A DNA stretch of 64,000 nucleotides, from assembly GCA_003216375.1 (NCBI GenBank), contig QCIZ01000006.1, positions 1 to 64,000 of the forward strand, written 5' to 3'. The notes beneath the pieces were generated by a model. The model was given only the letters and a program-made list of their open reading frames with translations. It did no database searches and was not told where the DNA came from. The first letter of the stretch is position 1. Each line of letters begins with the position of its first letter. This DNA is from Prochlorococcus sp. AG-402-O21. GTDB lineage: Bacteria; Cyanobacteriota; Cyanobacteriia; PCC-6307; Cyanobiaceae. Below are positions 1 through 9,697 of this stretch, in pieces. The position numbers were made by a program, and so were the translations under genes.

Positions 1-2
1 TT

Positions 3-413
3 GATATTGAGAAAGATGTTATTGGTACATTCAATCAAGTCACTGGTAAAGATAATGTCACAGGAAGAATGTTCCGACTTTACAACGCTGCTTTTGCACG
101 TTTCCCTGATGCAGATGGATTAAATTATTGGATAGGAAAGAATGCGTCTGGAGAGAATAGTAATAGAGTTGTTGCACAATCTTTTTTAACTTCTACTGAA
201 TTTAAAGAGCGCTACGGAGCCAACGTCTCTAATGCTAAATATGTAGAGACTCTCTATGTCAATGTTCTTGGTCGAGACTATGACCAAGATGGTTACAACT
301 ATTGGCTAGGTAATTTAAACACAGGAAAAGAAACAAGATATGAACTCCTTTTAGGATTTGCAGAAGCAGATGAAAACAAAGCTCTATTTACAGAAATGAC
401 CGGTCTAGGCTGA
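3..413 (+). CDS. C-terminal part of a secreted DUF4214 protein (5' end outside window)
   Basis: The frame is open from the left edge, so this is the tail of a longer gene. The visible 136 residues contain a DUF4214-type region with the FRLYNAAFARFPDADGL and YWLGNL motifs and end in a TEMTGLG tail. The same module closes the genes at 2053-4851 and 35364-37085. DUF4214 has no proven function; it is often found at the C-termini of large exported proteins, and a role in type I export or surface attachment is inference only. The gene is followed after 4 nt by a small secreted-protein gene, suggesting co-transcription. Confidence 0.85.
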   Translation, partial: DIEKDVIGTFNQVTGKDNVTGRMFRLYNAAFARFPDADGLNYWIGKNASGENSNRVVAQSFLTSTEFKERYGANVSNAKYVETLYVNVLGRDYDQDGYNYWLGNLNTGKETRYELLLGFAEADENKALFTEMTGLG

Positions 414-417
414 TCAA

Positions 418-645
418 ATGAACAAACTCTGCCTCCTTCCACTTCTCACACTTCTCTCCCTTACCTCAATTACCCCATCACAATCGGACACCAATCACTT
501 TGGTGCAGGAGGAGTCTTTGAGTTAGATCTAGGTGATAGCGAGATACCATTGACACCGAAGCAAGAGAAGGAACAAAAGCTTTTAGAAGAGAAGTTGAAG
601 AAAAAGCAGACCTCGTCATACCAATGGGTTTACTTCAATAACTGA
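418..645 (+). CDS. Small secreted protein, unknown function
   Basis: A 75-residue ORF starting 4 nt after the preceding stop. Residues 1-23 look like a signal peptide: two positive or polar residues, a Leu-rich core, then a small-residue cleavage region near SQS. The mature part has an acidic segment (ELDLGDSEIP) and a strongly charged Glu/Lys stretch near residues 45-60 that could form a helix. I do not recognise the family. Its position directly behind a DUF4214 protein suggests shared transcription, but no shared function can be read from the sequence. Confidence 0.5.
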   Translation: MNKLCLLPLLTLLSLTSITPSQSDTNHFGAGGVFELDLGDSEIPLTPKQEKEQKLLEEKLKKKQTSSYQWVYFNN

Positions 646-702
646 CGTATACAGGGAGAGAGAAACAGACAAGACAACTTAAAGACAACAATTACCTCTA
701 CT

Positions 703-723
703 GATGTCCCCTTAATGGACATC
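703..723. repeat. Inverted repeat (possible hairpin)
   Basis: GATGTCC and GGACATC form a perfect 7-bp stem around a 7-nt loop. It lies 58 nt after the small secreted-protein gene. The T-rich stretch only begins about 10 nt downstream, so it is at best a weak terminator. The rest of 646-1179 holds one possible tiny gene (843-974) and otherwise nothing I can assign. Confidence 0.35.
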
Positions 724-842
724 CTGTGAGTACTTTCTTTTATCTCTCCCTACTACCAATTAACTCTTCAATCATGATGATCTTCATCGTCCCTGAATGA
801 CAATCTGGATCATCCCTATTGATACTTACCTAAGAACTACTA

Positions 843-974
843 ATGAAAGAAAAGAAACAACAACCTACTACCTCGAAGAAATCAAGACACAACATTCTTG
901 ATTGGGTAGAGAAGCAACTAATGGAAGTGAGAGCATTTGATTTGGGAATGTCAATACAGTCTCGAGAAAAATAA
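843..974 (+). CDS. Possible 43-aa small protein
   Basis: ATG to TAA, 43 codons: a basic N-terminus rich in Lys, Gln and Ser, then a likely amphipathic helix around ILDWVEKQLMEVRAFDLGM. No convincing Shine-Dalgarno is present. I do not recognise it. Tiny genes of this size are common in picocyanobacterial islands, but chance is a real alternative for an ORF this short. Confidence 0.3.
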   Translation: MKEKKQQPTTSKKSRHNILDWVEKQLMEVRAFDLGMSIQSREK

Positions 975-1179
975 GCATCGTCTTATAGATGTAATCATAG
1001 ACGAATTAAAAAAATATAAATTTAATTCAACTATCTTTATCAATAGAACGACTTTTGCCTTATGAGAATAGTTATTCTTCTAAGTTTTAGTTCTTACAAT
1101 CAATAATAAATTGAAAAGATACTCTAGACATGCTGAAAAAAAAAGAGACCATATATTAAGTGCTCATAAATTTCTAGTA

Positions 1180-1881
1180 ATGACTAAGTTGAGAAAAATC
1201 ATCATTAAAGTATCGATTCTAATATTAACTTTACCAGTCACTATTCTTGGGACAAACTCTAAAGATGTTAATGCAGAAGAAACCAAAGGTTTTTATATAA
1301 CTGGGAACTACGGGTCTTCATCAATTACTAAAGCAGATTGGAAAGCAACAATTTCAAATATTGATTACAAAGGCAATCTTCAGTTTAAAGATGGTTCTGG
1401 ATGGGAAAGTGGAATGGGGTATGATTTTGGAACATTAAGAACAGAATTAACATATTCTCAGTCTATTAATGATATAAAAAGTATTACAGCTCAAGTAAAT
1501 GAAGGTGCATATAAAGGAACATCTGCGAGTGCAACTGCATCGGGAGATTTAAAAATTACAAATATTTTTATTAATAGCTATTTAGATTTTCCTATTGGGA
1601 AAGAAGAGAAATTCACCCCATATATTGGAGGTGGTATAGGAGGTAGCAAAATAGATATTGACAATATTATGGTTGTCAATGAAGAAATACAAGCAGCCAG
1701 TACTTGGTTATTTGGCTACCAGGGAAAATTTGGATTAAGTTATTCAATTTCAAAAAACTTAAATATCTTTGGAGAAGGAATTTCATCTAAATTTAGTGAT
1801 CTAGGTGCCGCAGGAGAAAAATATGGATTAGAAAGCGATAGTGACTTCAGTTATAGAGGTGGTTTCCGTCTAAACTTCTAA
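1180..1881 (+). CDS. Outer-membrane beta-barrel protein, opacity/OmpA-like
   Basis: I use the ATG at 1180 (233 aa) rather than an upstream in-frame TTG at 1111, because the protein then begins with a normal signal peptide: basic MTKLRKIIIK, a hydrophobic stretch, and a likely cleavage near VNAEE. The mature part alternates polar and hydrophobic residues in strand-like blocks, with Gly-rich turns such as YIGGGIGG, and ends in FRLNF, the C-terminal aromatic signature of barrels handled by the BAM complex. The pattern fits the 8-strand opacity porin/OmpA-like group. It stands alone between two accessory genes. Ligand and function cannot be read from the sequence. Confidence 0.7.
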   Translation: MTKLRKIIIKVSILILTLPVTILGTNSKDVNAEETKGFYITGNYGSSSITKADWKATISNIDYKGNLQFKDGSGWESGMGYDFGTLRTELTYSQSINDIKSITAQVNEGAYKGTSASATASGDLKITNIFINSYLDFPIGKEEKFTPYIGGGIGGSKIDIDNIMVVNEEIQAASTWLFGYQGKFGLSYSISKNLNIFGEGISSKFSDLGAAGEKYGLESDSDFSYRGGFRLNF

Positions 1882-2052
1882 TCCAGTAACAATATAAAAA
1901 ACAGCTATCTTTACTGAAGTGAAATGTTTTGGTTAAGCAGCTAAATCTGATTAGTAATTAAGGCTTAAAACCATACTTAAGTCTAGCTAATCTAGTATTC
2001 TAGAAATAAAGATCTAATCACTCTTTTAACAAGGTATGTCAATAAGGGAAAT

Positions 2053-4851
2053 ATGACTTTCTGGTGGGAAAAATTTGGTGGTTGGACCCAGGTAGGGGCT
2101 GATATCTTGGGGAAAGAAAACAATGATTATTCAGGAGACTATGTTTGTTTATCTGGTGATGGAAATATAGTTGCGATTGCAGCGTCTGGATTAGAAACTG
2201 GCGGAGACGGTAGTGGTTATGTACGTATTTTTAAAAACAATTCAGGTACTTGGGAGCAGATAGGAGGCGATATTAATGGGGTTTTTTCATCAACTGCTTT
2301 TAAACTTGATCATCGACCTATTAGTCTTTCTACTGATGGATCAATCATTGCTGTTGGGAATGGTAGATATTCTAGTAACAGTCAAGAAGGTTATAACTAT
2401 GGTAGGGTCCGAATTTATAAAAATTTAAATGGAACATGGACCCAGCTAGGTAATGACCTTGAAGGAGATCAAACATCAAATAATTATTTTGGAGAAGCAG
2501 TCAGTCTTTCAGGAGATGGAACAATAGTTGCTATTGGCGAACCAGGAGGAGATAGCAATGGTATTAATTGTGGAGTTGTACGAGTTTATAAGAATATAAA
2601 TGGCTCTTGGTCTCAACTAGGTAGTGATATCAAAAAAGAAGTCTTAAATGAGGCATTTGGCGAAGTCTTGGAGATTTCGTCTGATGGGACAACACTTGCT
2701 ATTGGGAATGCGCAGAATTGGACTGGAAACCAATTTTATATTTATAAAAATATTGATAATAATTGGACTCAGGTAGGTAATGCTATTGAAAACCTCGGTA
2801 ATGCCGTAAGCCTTTCTGAGAACGGGAACACTATTGCTGTTACTGGTTCAGTTACTCGCATATATGAAAATTTGAATAATAACTGGACTCAAGTAGGAAA
2901 CGATATACAAGAATCGGGAGACTCTCTCAGTATTGGATCTGATGGTTCGATCATAGCGATAGGTTTGACAGAAACAGGTGATGACAATTCAGTTGATTTA
3001 TATACGCATGGTGATCTTCGTATTTATAAGAATGTACATGGCACATGGACTAAAGTTGTAGCTGGATTAGGCTACGGCACTACTCTTTTTAAAGTAGATT
3101 CAGTAAGTCTCATTAAAGATGCAGATACATATAAAGTAGCCATTTCAAACACGCACGATGATCCATATCAAAGTGATGGCTTAGGTGTGACTAGTGTTTT
3201 TCAAATAGCTTTTACATATGTGACCAATGTGTCTTCTTCAAGCTTAAATGGCACTTATAAAGTTGGCGATTCTATCAATATTTCTGTTTCTTTCTCTGAT
3301 GCCGTTACTGTCGATACCACTAATGGCTCGCCAACTCTTGAACTAGAGACAGGCTCGATTAATCGTACTGCATCATATTTGTCAGGATCAGGATCCTCAA
3401 CTCTCATCTTTCGTTATGTTGTCCAAGATGGTGACACTGCCTCTGACCTTGATTACATCTCAGTAGAAGGGAAAGCCATTACAATACAATCTGCTCTAGT
3501 CCATGACTATAATTTTGGCACTATCAAAGATGCAGCTGGCAATAACGTAACTCTGACTCTTCCTTCACCTGGAGCGGTTGGCTCATTAGCCGCTAATCAA
3601 GATTTAGTTATTGATACGACTACAACCTCAAATAACGCTACATATTCAATTAGTCCTTCGACTACATCAATCAATGAAGGTGCTTCCCTAACTACATCAA
3701 TCTCAACAACTAACGTAGCTGCTAATACAACTCTTTATTACTCACTATCTGGAACAGGGATTACTAGCTCTGACTTCTCCTCTGGTTCTTTAATAGGTTC
3801 TGGCACTGTCGATAGTAGTGGTGACTTCTCCTTCTCTCATACCCTTGCCAATGACGTCACAACAGAAGGGAATGAAACTCTTAATATCAAACTTTTTTCT
3901 GATTCATCTAGATCAACTCAAGTTGGTACAACCTCTATTGTCACACTTACAGATACATCAAAAACTCCCTCCTACACCATTAGTCCTTCGACTACATCAA
4001 TCAATGAAGGTGCTTCCCTAACTACATCAATCTCAACAACTAACGTAGCTGCTAATACAACTCTTTATTACTCACTATCTGGAACAGGGATTACTAGCTC
4101 TGACTTCTCCTCTGGTTCTTTAATAGGTTCTGGCACTGTCGATAGTAGTGGTGACTTCTCCTTCTCTCATACCCTTGCCAATGATTTGTTAACTGAAGGA
4201 ACTGAGAATCTAAAAGTAAATCTTTACTCTGACAGTGCGAAGACGCAGCTTGTCGCTTCTAGCAACACCATAAATATCAACGATACGTCTTATGGGAATT
4301 CGATTGAGAAATCGTATAGCAAAAAGTTTGACGAATATAAATTCTACAAAAGGGACGATCGCGAGTATGAAATTAAAACTGAAGAAGGATATGACTCAAT
4401 AACAGGAATTAATACATTAAATTTCTCTGATAAGTCTATTAATGTTGAAACAGACATCATAGGAACTTTTGATCAAGTCACAGGATTAGATACAGACTCA
4501 GGCAAAATGTTCCGTCTCTATAACGCTGCATTTGCAAGATTTCCTGATGCTGATGGTTTGAAATATTGGATTGGTAATTTTAGCTCAGGTGTTGATGATG
4601 AACGAGCAGTGTCATCTTCTTTTCTTGCCTCTGCTGAATTTAAAGAACGCTATGGAGATAATATTAGTCATGAAACGTATGTTGAAAATCTATATCTCAA
4701 CGTTTTAAATCGAGAATTAGATCAAGGTGGTTATGACTACTGGGTTGGAAACTTGAACAATGGAGTTGAACAGAGACATGAAGTTCTTTTAGGTTTTTCT
4801 GAATCCACAGAAAACAAAGCGCTCTTTACAGACATGACAGGTTTTGGTTAA
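2053..4851 (+). CDS. Large secreted repeat protein with propeller-like repeats, Calx-beta-like repeats and a DUF4214 tail
   Basis: 932 aa with no signal peptide. Residues 1-385 hold about six repeats of the type WTQxGxDI ... LSxDGxxIAIG ... VRIYKN, an FG-GAP/propeller-like pattern. Residues 390-525 resemble a bacterial Ig/cadherin-like domain. Residues 530-750 contain two Calx-beta-like repeats (SINEGASLTTSIS, then ANDxxTEG); the central 206 bp of these are identical at DNA level. Residues 750-932 are DUF4214 with FRLYNAAFARFPDADGL. Missing Sec signal plus C-terminal DUF4214 suggests type I secretion, by inference. An adhesive or structural surface role is likely; no catalytic motif is seen. 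Its tail closely matches those of the genes at the window start and at 35364. Confidence 0.75.
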   Translation: MTFWWEKFGGWTQVGADILGKENNDYSGDYVCLSGDGNIVAIAASGLETGGDGSGYVRIFKNNSGTWEQIGGDINGVFSSTAFKLDHRPISLSTDGSIIAVGNGRYSSNSQEGYNYGRVRIYKNLNGTWTQLGNDLEGDQTSNNYFGEAVSLSGDGTIVAIGEPGGDSNGINCGVVRVYKNINGSWSQLGSDIKKEVLNEAFGEVLEISSDGTTLAIGNAQNWTGNQFYIYKNIDNNWTQVGNAIENLGNAVSLSENGNTIAVTGSVTRIYENLNNNWTQVGNDIQESGDSLSIGSDGSIIAIGLTETGDDNSVDLYTHGDLRIYKNVHGTWTKVVAGLGYGTTLFKVDSVSLIKDADTYKVAISNTHDDPYQSDGLGVTSVFQIAFTYVTNVSSSSLNGTYKVGDSINISVSFSDAVTVDTTNGSPTLELETGSINRTASYLSGSGSSTLIFRYVVQDGDTASDLDYISVEGKAITIQSALVHDYNFGTIKDAAGNNVTLTLPSPGAVGSLAANQDLVIDTTTTSNNATYSISPSTTSINEGASLTTSISTTNVAANTTLYYSLSGTGITSSDFSSGSLIGSGTVDSSGDFSFSHTLANDVTTEGNETLNIKLFSDSSRSTQVGTTSIVTLTDTSKTPSYTISPSTTSINEGASLTTSISTTNVAANTTLYYSLSGTGITSSDFSSGSLIGSGTVDSSGDFSFSHTLANDLLTEGTENLKVNLYSDSAKTQLVASSNTININDTSYGNSIEKSYSKKFDEYKFYKRDDREYEIKTEEGYDSITGINTLNFSDKSINVETDIIGTFDQVTGLDTDSGKMFRLYNAAFARFPDADGLKYWIGNFSSGVDDERAVSSSFLASAEFKERYGDNISHETYVENLYLNVLNRELDQGGYDYWVGNLNNGVEQRHEVLLGFSESTENKALFTDMTGFG
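3649..3854 (+). repeat. Intragenic direct repeat, copy 1 (206 bp)
   Basis: Identical base for base to 3979-4184, with a period of 330 bp (110 codons), so the two copies keep frame and each encodes one Calx-beta-like unit. Exact identity, including third positions, points to recent duplication or ongoing gene conversion. Confidence 0.95.
3979..4184 (+). repeat. Intragenic direct repeat, copy 2 (206 bp)
   Basis: Second copy of 3649-3854. Identity ends at ATGA inside the AND codons; after that the two units differ (VTTEGNE versus LLTEGTE), so only the first two-thirds of each repeat is homogenised. Confidence 0.95.
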
Positions 4852-5062
4852 CCACTTAAATATCCACCACAAATTTCTTCACTCTCATTATTGATGCAAC
4901 CACCACTCATTTACCCCCATACGTCGCTTCAATTTCGGTATGCTTAAAGGAATCAAATCTATCACTTTGTATCAATCCAACTATGTGCAGATTATATGTG
5001 AGCAAAGCGTGAGCATCTAAATTTAGCAGCCCTAAATTCCTTTCATATCAATCAATCTTAGC

Positions 5063-6325
5063 TTACGTTGTATAATCGGCATTAATTCGTACATATTCAT
5101 CAGACAAGTCACACCCCCAAGACGTAGCCGTACCATTTCCTATTCCTACTTCTACTCTGATACTGATAAGATCATCGATCAAATATTTCCCTTTTAATCT
5201 GGCTTTCATAAAATTGCTTACTATTTGTCTATCAAAGCCTAAAGGTATTCCATTAGAAAATATTTCATAAGGTCCAATCCATAATTTAACATCATTGATA
5301 TTAAAAAAGATGCCTGCACGACCGAGCGCAGCAATAATTCTTCCCCAATTAGGATCGGAGCCATGAATTGCGGTTTTAACCAAAGAGGATGAAGCAATTA
5401 TGCGAGATATCACACGAGCATCTAAGTCGCTTTGAGCACCCGCAACCTTTATCTCTAGCAAACAATTAGCACCTTCTCCATCCCTTGCTATTGCTTTAGC
5501 CAAATATTGAGCTGTTATATGTAGTCCCTCTTCAAGAGTTGATAAATATTTTGGATCTAATTCTGCTCCAGAAGAAAAAGCTAAAAAAGCATCATTTGTA
5601 CTCGTATCTCCATCAACTGTAATGGAATTAAAAGATGATTCTGCGACTCGACCTATCATATCCGACCATAGACTACGATCTACGCCTACATCACACGTTA
5701 TAAAACTCAGCATTGTTGCCATTGAAGGATGAATCATACCCGAACCCTTAGCCATTCCACCAATAGATATTCGTCTTCCTCCTAAAACTGCTTGATATGC
5801 AATTTGCTTTACCTGAAGATCTGTTGTCAGAATTGCATTTGCTGCATCCAGGTATGCCTCCTTATCTAAACTGTTTATAAGGTGATCCAAGTGACTATTA
5901 ACCCTTTCAACAGGTATTGGCTCACCAATTACACCAGTAGAACATATCAAAACTTCTTCATTAGATAATTCCAGACGTTCAGCAAGCTCATGTGTAATGA
6001 GTTCACTGTCAATTTTACCTCTAACACCTGTACAAGCATTTGCATGTCCAGAGTTAATAACCACAGCACGTATTTTTCCCTCAGATGCTTTGATTCGATT
6101 AATACATAGATCCACGCAATAAGCACGAGTCATTGATTGAGTAAATGTCCCACTGCAACAAGCACCATCAGGTGCATATAGCAAAGCAAGATCTTTCTTT
6201 CCAGAAGGCTTTAATCCTGCGGAAATGCCAGCTGCTAAAAAACCATTAGGGGTAGTAATACCACCAGAGATTGGAGACCATACAGAAGATGTCAAAAGAC
6301 TCAATTTCAGAAGAGCATTTTTCAC
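5063..6325 (-). CDS. argJ: Glutamate N-acetyltransferase / ornithine acetyltransferase ArgJ
   Basis: 420 aa, about the usual length. ArgJ recycles acetyl groups in arginine synthesis, moving acetyl from N-acetylornithine to glutamate, and in many bacteria also makes N-acetylglutamate from acetyl-CoA. The autocleavage site is visible as KGSGMIHPSMATML, with Thr204 as the N-terminal nucleophile of the beta chain; the C-terminus EYVRINADYTT is typical. The start used is GTG at 6325; an in-frame TTG ten codons later would give MTSSVWSPISGG, close to the usual ArgJ N-terminus. It is divergent from coaE, with only 15 nt between start codons. Confidence 0.95.
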   Translation of the reverse strand: MKNALLKLSLLTSSVWSPISGGITTPNGFLAAGISAGLKPSGKKDLALLYAPDGACCSGTFTQSMTRAYCVDLCINRIKASEGKIRAVVINSGHANACTGVRGKIDSELITHELAERLELSNEEVLICSTGVIGEPIPVERVNSHLDHLINSLDKEAYLDAANAILTTDLQVKQIAYQAVLGGRRISIGGMAKGSGMIHPSMATMLSFITCDVGVDRSLWSDMIGRVAESSFNSITVDGDTSTNDAFLAFSSGAELDPKYLSTLEEGLHITAQYLAKAIARDGEGANCLLEIKVAGAQSDLDARVISRIIASSSLVKTAIHGSDPNWGRIIAALGRAGIFFNINDVKLWIGPYEIFSNGIPLGFDRQIVSNFMKARLKGKYLIDDLISIRVEVGIGNGTATSWGCDLSDEYVRINADYTT

Positions 6326-6340
6326 TTACTATCATTATTA

Positions 6341-6985
6341 ATGATTGACCAAAAACAAACAAACAAACTTTGTCTTAGATGGAAAGGCAAACAAAGAAGA
6401 ATAGGTATCACTGGAGGCATTGCCAGTGGAAAAACGATCATTGGAGATTTTCTATTTCAAGCCAAGCAATGGCCTATTTTAGACGCTGACTTATATGCTC
6501 ATGAAGCATTAAGAGCTGAAAGTCAAATAGCGAAAAAAGTCTTATTAAGGTATGGAAATAAAATAATTCAAAATTCAAGTAAAAATGATCAAACTATTAA
6601 TCGCAAAGCATTAGCCAAAATAATTTTTCAAAATGATATTGAAAAAAATTGGCTTGAGGGAATTGTACATCCATTTGTCAACAAAAGAATTGAAGAAGAA
6701 TTAGAAAAATTAAAATCAAATTCTATAGTAATTTTGATTATTCCCCTACTATTTGAAAAAAACTATGCAGGTATATGTAGTGAAATTTGTTACATAGATT
6801 GCTCTAGAAGCATGCAATTAAAACGACTTCAGTCAAGAGATCAATTAAGTCTTGAAGAAGCTAATCAAAGAATCGATGCCCAATGGAACAAAGCTTTAAA
6901 AAAAGAATTTTCAGATCATATAATTAATAATTCTAATAATGATGAGACGTGGAAAGTGCAGTTAAAAAAATTATATAATTTCTAG
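6341..6985 (+). CDS. coaE: Dephospho-CoA kinase CoaE
   Basis: 214 aa. It catalyses the last step of coenzyme A synthesis, ATP-dependent phosphorylation of dephospho-CoA, in the cytoplasm. The P-loop GITGGIASGKT spans about residues 22-32, followed by LDADLYAHEAL (the substrate-binding DAD-type motif) and the LID-like segment RLQSRDQLSLEEA near residue 160. The gene starts 15 nt from the divergent argJ start, so the two promoters must overlap each other's leaders. Its 3' end overlaps convergent gatB by 4 nt. Confidence 0.95.
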   Translation: MIDQKQTNKLCLRWKGKQRRIGITGGIASGKTIIGDFLFQAKQWPILDADLYAHEALRAESQIAKKVLLRYGNKIIQNSSKNDQTINRKALAKIIFQNDIEKNWLEGIVHPFVNKRIEEELEKLKSNSIVILIIPLLFEKNYAGICSEICYIDCSRSMQLKRLQSRDQLSLEEANQRIDAQWNKALKKEFSDHIINNSNNDETWKVQLKKLYNF

Positions 6986-8457
6986 CCTTGTAACTTTTTA
7001 TTTAATATTTGATTAGCGAGTTTTGGATCGGCTTTCCCTTTTGTTTCCTTCATTAATTGACCAACAAAAAAACCTAGCAATTTCTTCTTCCCAGCTCTAA
7101 ATGATTCAACCTCATTAGGATGATTAAGGATCAATTTATCAATAATTTCCTCAATAACTTTTGGGTCACCAATCATACCTAAACCACGTTCTTTGACTAA
7201 TTGCTTTGGAGAACCACCTTTACTTAATAGTTCAGGCAAAATTTCTTTAGCAATTTTGCCACTTATTTCTCCTCCATCAATCATTTTCAACATTTCTGCT
7301 AATTCATTTGGCTTAAAAGATAATTGATCAAATGATAATCTATTAGATTTAATAAATGCTGCTATATCACCAGTTATCCAATTTGCTGAAGATTTTGGTG
7401 CTCCACCTTCATTAACAACTTTTTCAAAATATTTAGCCATTGAAGATTCGTCAGTCAAAACTCGTGCATCATAAATAGAAAGGCCAAGATCTGCTGCGTA
7501 TCTATTCCTTTTTGCAGCTGGCAATTCTGGTAATTCTGAGCGCCATTTTTCTTTTAAAGCATAACTTACCTCAATGGGACCTAAATCAGGATCAGGAAAA
7601 TAACGATAATCGCTACTACCTTCTTTTAATCTCATGCTTTTGGTCAGTTGCTTCGCTTCATCCCATAACCTCGTTTCTTGTTTTACTTCTTCTCCAGATT
7701 CATAAGCTTTAATTTGGCGCTTAATTTCATATTCACAAGCTTTCTGAATAGCTGAAAATGAATTCATATTTTTGATTTCTACTTTTGTACCAAATGGATC
7801 ATTAACAGTTGGTCGAACTGAAATATTCACATCACATCGCAAAGACCCCTCCTGCATATTCCCATCAGATACTCCCAAATAACGCATAATTCTTCTAATT
7901 TCAGCTGCATACTCCGCAGCCTCTCTACCTGTTCTTAAATCAGGTTTACTAACTATTTCAGCTAGTGCTACGCCTGCTCTGTTGTAATCAACCAAAGAGT
8001 GGGTGGAGCCTGATAATTGATCACTACCTGCATGAACAAGTTTTCCAGCATCCTCCTCCATATGTAATCTTTCAATACCTATTTTTTTTACATAAGTTTC
8101 TTTTCCTTTTTCGGCTACTTCCACCTCTATCCAACCATCTTCTGCAATAGGTTCATCAAATTGAGATATTTGATAATTTTTTGGTAAGTCTGGATAAAAA
8201 TATTGCTTTCTATCAAATTTACTGTGAGAGGCAATATTTAAATTCAAAGCCATCGCTGCTTTTACTGCATATTCCAGAACCTTTTTATTTAGGACTGGCA
8301 AAGTACCTGGTAAGCCACATACCACTGGGTCGATATGAGTATTTGGATCGTCACCAAAATTGGTTGATGCACTTGTAAATATTTTACTCTTAGTCCCTAA
8401 CTGCACATGCGTCTCTAATCCGATTACAACTTCCCAAGAAACATTTGATTCTGACAT
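6982..8457 (-). CDS. gatB: Aspartyl/glutamyl-tRNA amidotransferase subunit B
   Basis: 491 aa, standard length. GatB is the kinase/transamidase subunit of GatCAB, which converts Glu-tRNA(Gln) to Gln-tRNA(Gln); cyanobacteria lack glutaminyl-tRNA synthetase and depend on it. The GatB signature is clear: WEVVIGLETHVQL at the N-terminus, FDRKQYFYPDLPKNYQISQ near residue 83, and LRCDVNISVRP near 205. The C-terminal YqeY-like helical domain is present (KIAKEILPELL to QLMKETKGKADP). The 3' end overlaps coaE by 4 nt, tail to tail. It is divergent from thiO across a 99-nt spacer. Confidence 0.97.
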   Translation of the reverse strand: MSESNVSWEVVIGLETHVQLGTKSKIFTSASTNFGDDPNTHIDPVVCGLPGTLPVLNKKVLEYAVKAAMALNLNIASHSKFDRKQYFYPDLPKNYQISQFDEPIAEDGWIEVEVAEKGKETYVKKIGIERLHMEEDAGKLVHAGSDQLSGSTHSLVDYNRAGVALAEIVSKPDLRTGREAAEYAAEIRRIMRYLGVSDGNMQEGSLRCDVNISVRPTVNDPFGTKVEIKNMNSFSAIQKACEYEIKRQIKAYESGEEVKQETRLWDEAKQLTKSMRLKEGSSDYRYFPDPDLGPIEVSYALKEKWRSELPELPAAKRNRYAADLGLSIYDARVLTDESSMAKYFEKVVNEGGAPKSSANWITGDIAAFIKSNRLSFDQLSFKPNELAEMLKMIDGGEISGKIAKEILPELLSKGGSPKQLVKERGLGMIGDPKVIEEIIDKLILNHPNEVESFRAGKKKLLGFFVGQLMKETKGKADPKLANQILNKKLQG

Positions 8458-8556
8458 TAATTTGACCTAGATATATGAATCTTATGAAAGAAAAGCTCAG
8501 TCATGGAAGCTAACGTAATCTAAAACATTGAAAATAACATTTTCCAAATCCAAGCA

Positions 8557-9660
8557 ATGGGTATCTTAAATGAAAAACCATTGTTAATCCTCGGAGGAGG
8601 ATTAATGGGTCTTGCAATAGCCCATGAACTTGCTCGAAAAGGCAAACGCGTAGAAATTTTAAGTAGAAGCAGAAGTGAAGCAGCAGGCTTTGTTGCTGCT
8701 GGAATGCTAGCCCCTCACGCTGAGGGACTTAAAGGTGATCTTTTAAGTCTTGGTCAAACTAGTCTTCAAAGACACCCGAGATGGATAGAAAGTATTGAGA
8801 TAAATAGCCAAATGTCATGTGGTCTTAAAACTTGTGGGATTGTTGTCCCATTTGAAAACCTCAAAGACTGTGAATACTACCCAACCTATAAATTTGGTGA
8901 AAAGTTAAACAGGAATGAGCTCCTTCAAGAAGTTCCAGGACTCTCAGAAAAATGGAAATTAGGTTTACTTTTTAAACAGGACGGTCAGATAGATAATCGA
9001 AGACTTTTAATGAGAGCGCTTGAAAAAGCTTGTGTTGAATTAGGTGTTCACTTTCAAGAAGGAGTTGAAGTCATTGAAATAATGAAGGATTCAAATAAAT
9101 TTAATGGTGTCAAAATTAAAGACATTAATGGAAATATCAATCATTTAAAAAGCGAAGAGGCAGTTCTCTGCTGCGGAGCCTGGAGCAAACAAATATTCAA
9201 CACACTCCCCATTTTTCCGGTTAAAGGCCAGATGTTATCTATTCAGGGACCAAAACAGATTTTAAAAAGAATTATTTTTGGACCTGGTATTTACTTAGTG
9301 CCCAGAGATGACGGTCTAATAATCGTAGGGGCAACTAGTGAGCGTGAGGCAGGCTTCCAAAAAGGACTTACCCCAAAAGGACAATGCGAGCTACAAAAAG
9401 GAATTCAATCTCTTATTCCTGAACTCAATCAACTACCTCATATGGAGAGATGGTGGGGTTTCCGTCCATGCACACCAGATGAAGGACCTTTACTGGGAAT
9501 GTCATCAATTAATGGATTATGGCTTGCTACTGGGCATCATCGTAATGGAGTTTTGTTGGCGGCGATAACTGCAGAATTAATTGGAAAATCAATTTGCTCG
9601 ATCTCTTTAAGTAATGAGGAAAGTAGTTTTTTGTCCAAATTCAGATGGGACAGATTTTAA
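8557..9660 (+). CDS. thiO: FAD-dependent glycine oxidase ThiO
   Basis: 367 aa. ThiO oxidises glycine to iminoglycine for the thiazole half of thiamine. The N-terminal dinucleotide fold LILGGGLMGLAIAHELARKG binds FAD, and the DAO-family C-terminal signature WWGFRPCTPDEGPLLG precedes GLWLATGHHRNGVLLA, which contacts flavin and substrate. A thiL gene for a later thiamine step lies at 47.4 kb. It sits between divergent gatB and convergent ndk. Another DAO-family amine oxidase is possible, but the length and motifs fit ThiO. Confidence 0.85.
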   Translation: MGILNEKPLLILGGGLMGLAIAHELARKGKRVEILSRSRSEAAGFVAAGMLAPHAEGLKGDLLSLGQTSLQRHPRWIESIEINSQMSCGLKTCGIVVPFENLKDCEYYPTYKFGEKLNRNELLQEVPGLSEKWKLGLLFKQDGQIDNRRLLMRALEKACVELGVHFQEGVEVIEIMKDSNKFNGVKIKDINGNINHLKSEEAVLCCGAWSKQIFNTLPIFPVKGQMLSIQGPKQILKRIIFGPGIYLVPRDDGLIIVGATSEREAGFQKGLTPKGQCELQKGIQSLIPELNQLPHMERWWGFRPCTPDEGPLLGMSSINGLWLATGHHRNGVLLAAITAELIGKSICSISLSNEESSFLSKFRWDRF

Positions 9661-9697
9661 AAACCACTCACGAAAGATTTTGAAGTTCAACACTAAT

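Noticed and set aside
7512-8378. Three plus-strand ORFs of 61-66 codons inside gatB
   Set aside because: They are antisense shadows of the conserved gatB reading frame, with no start signals of their own.
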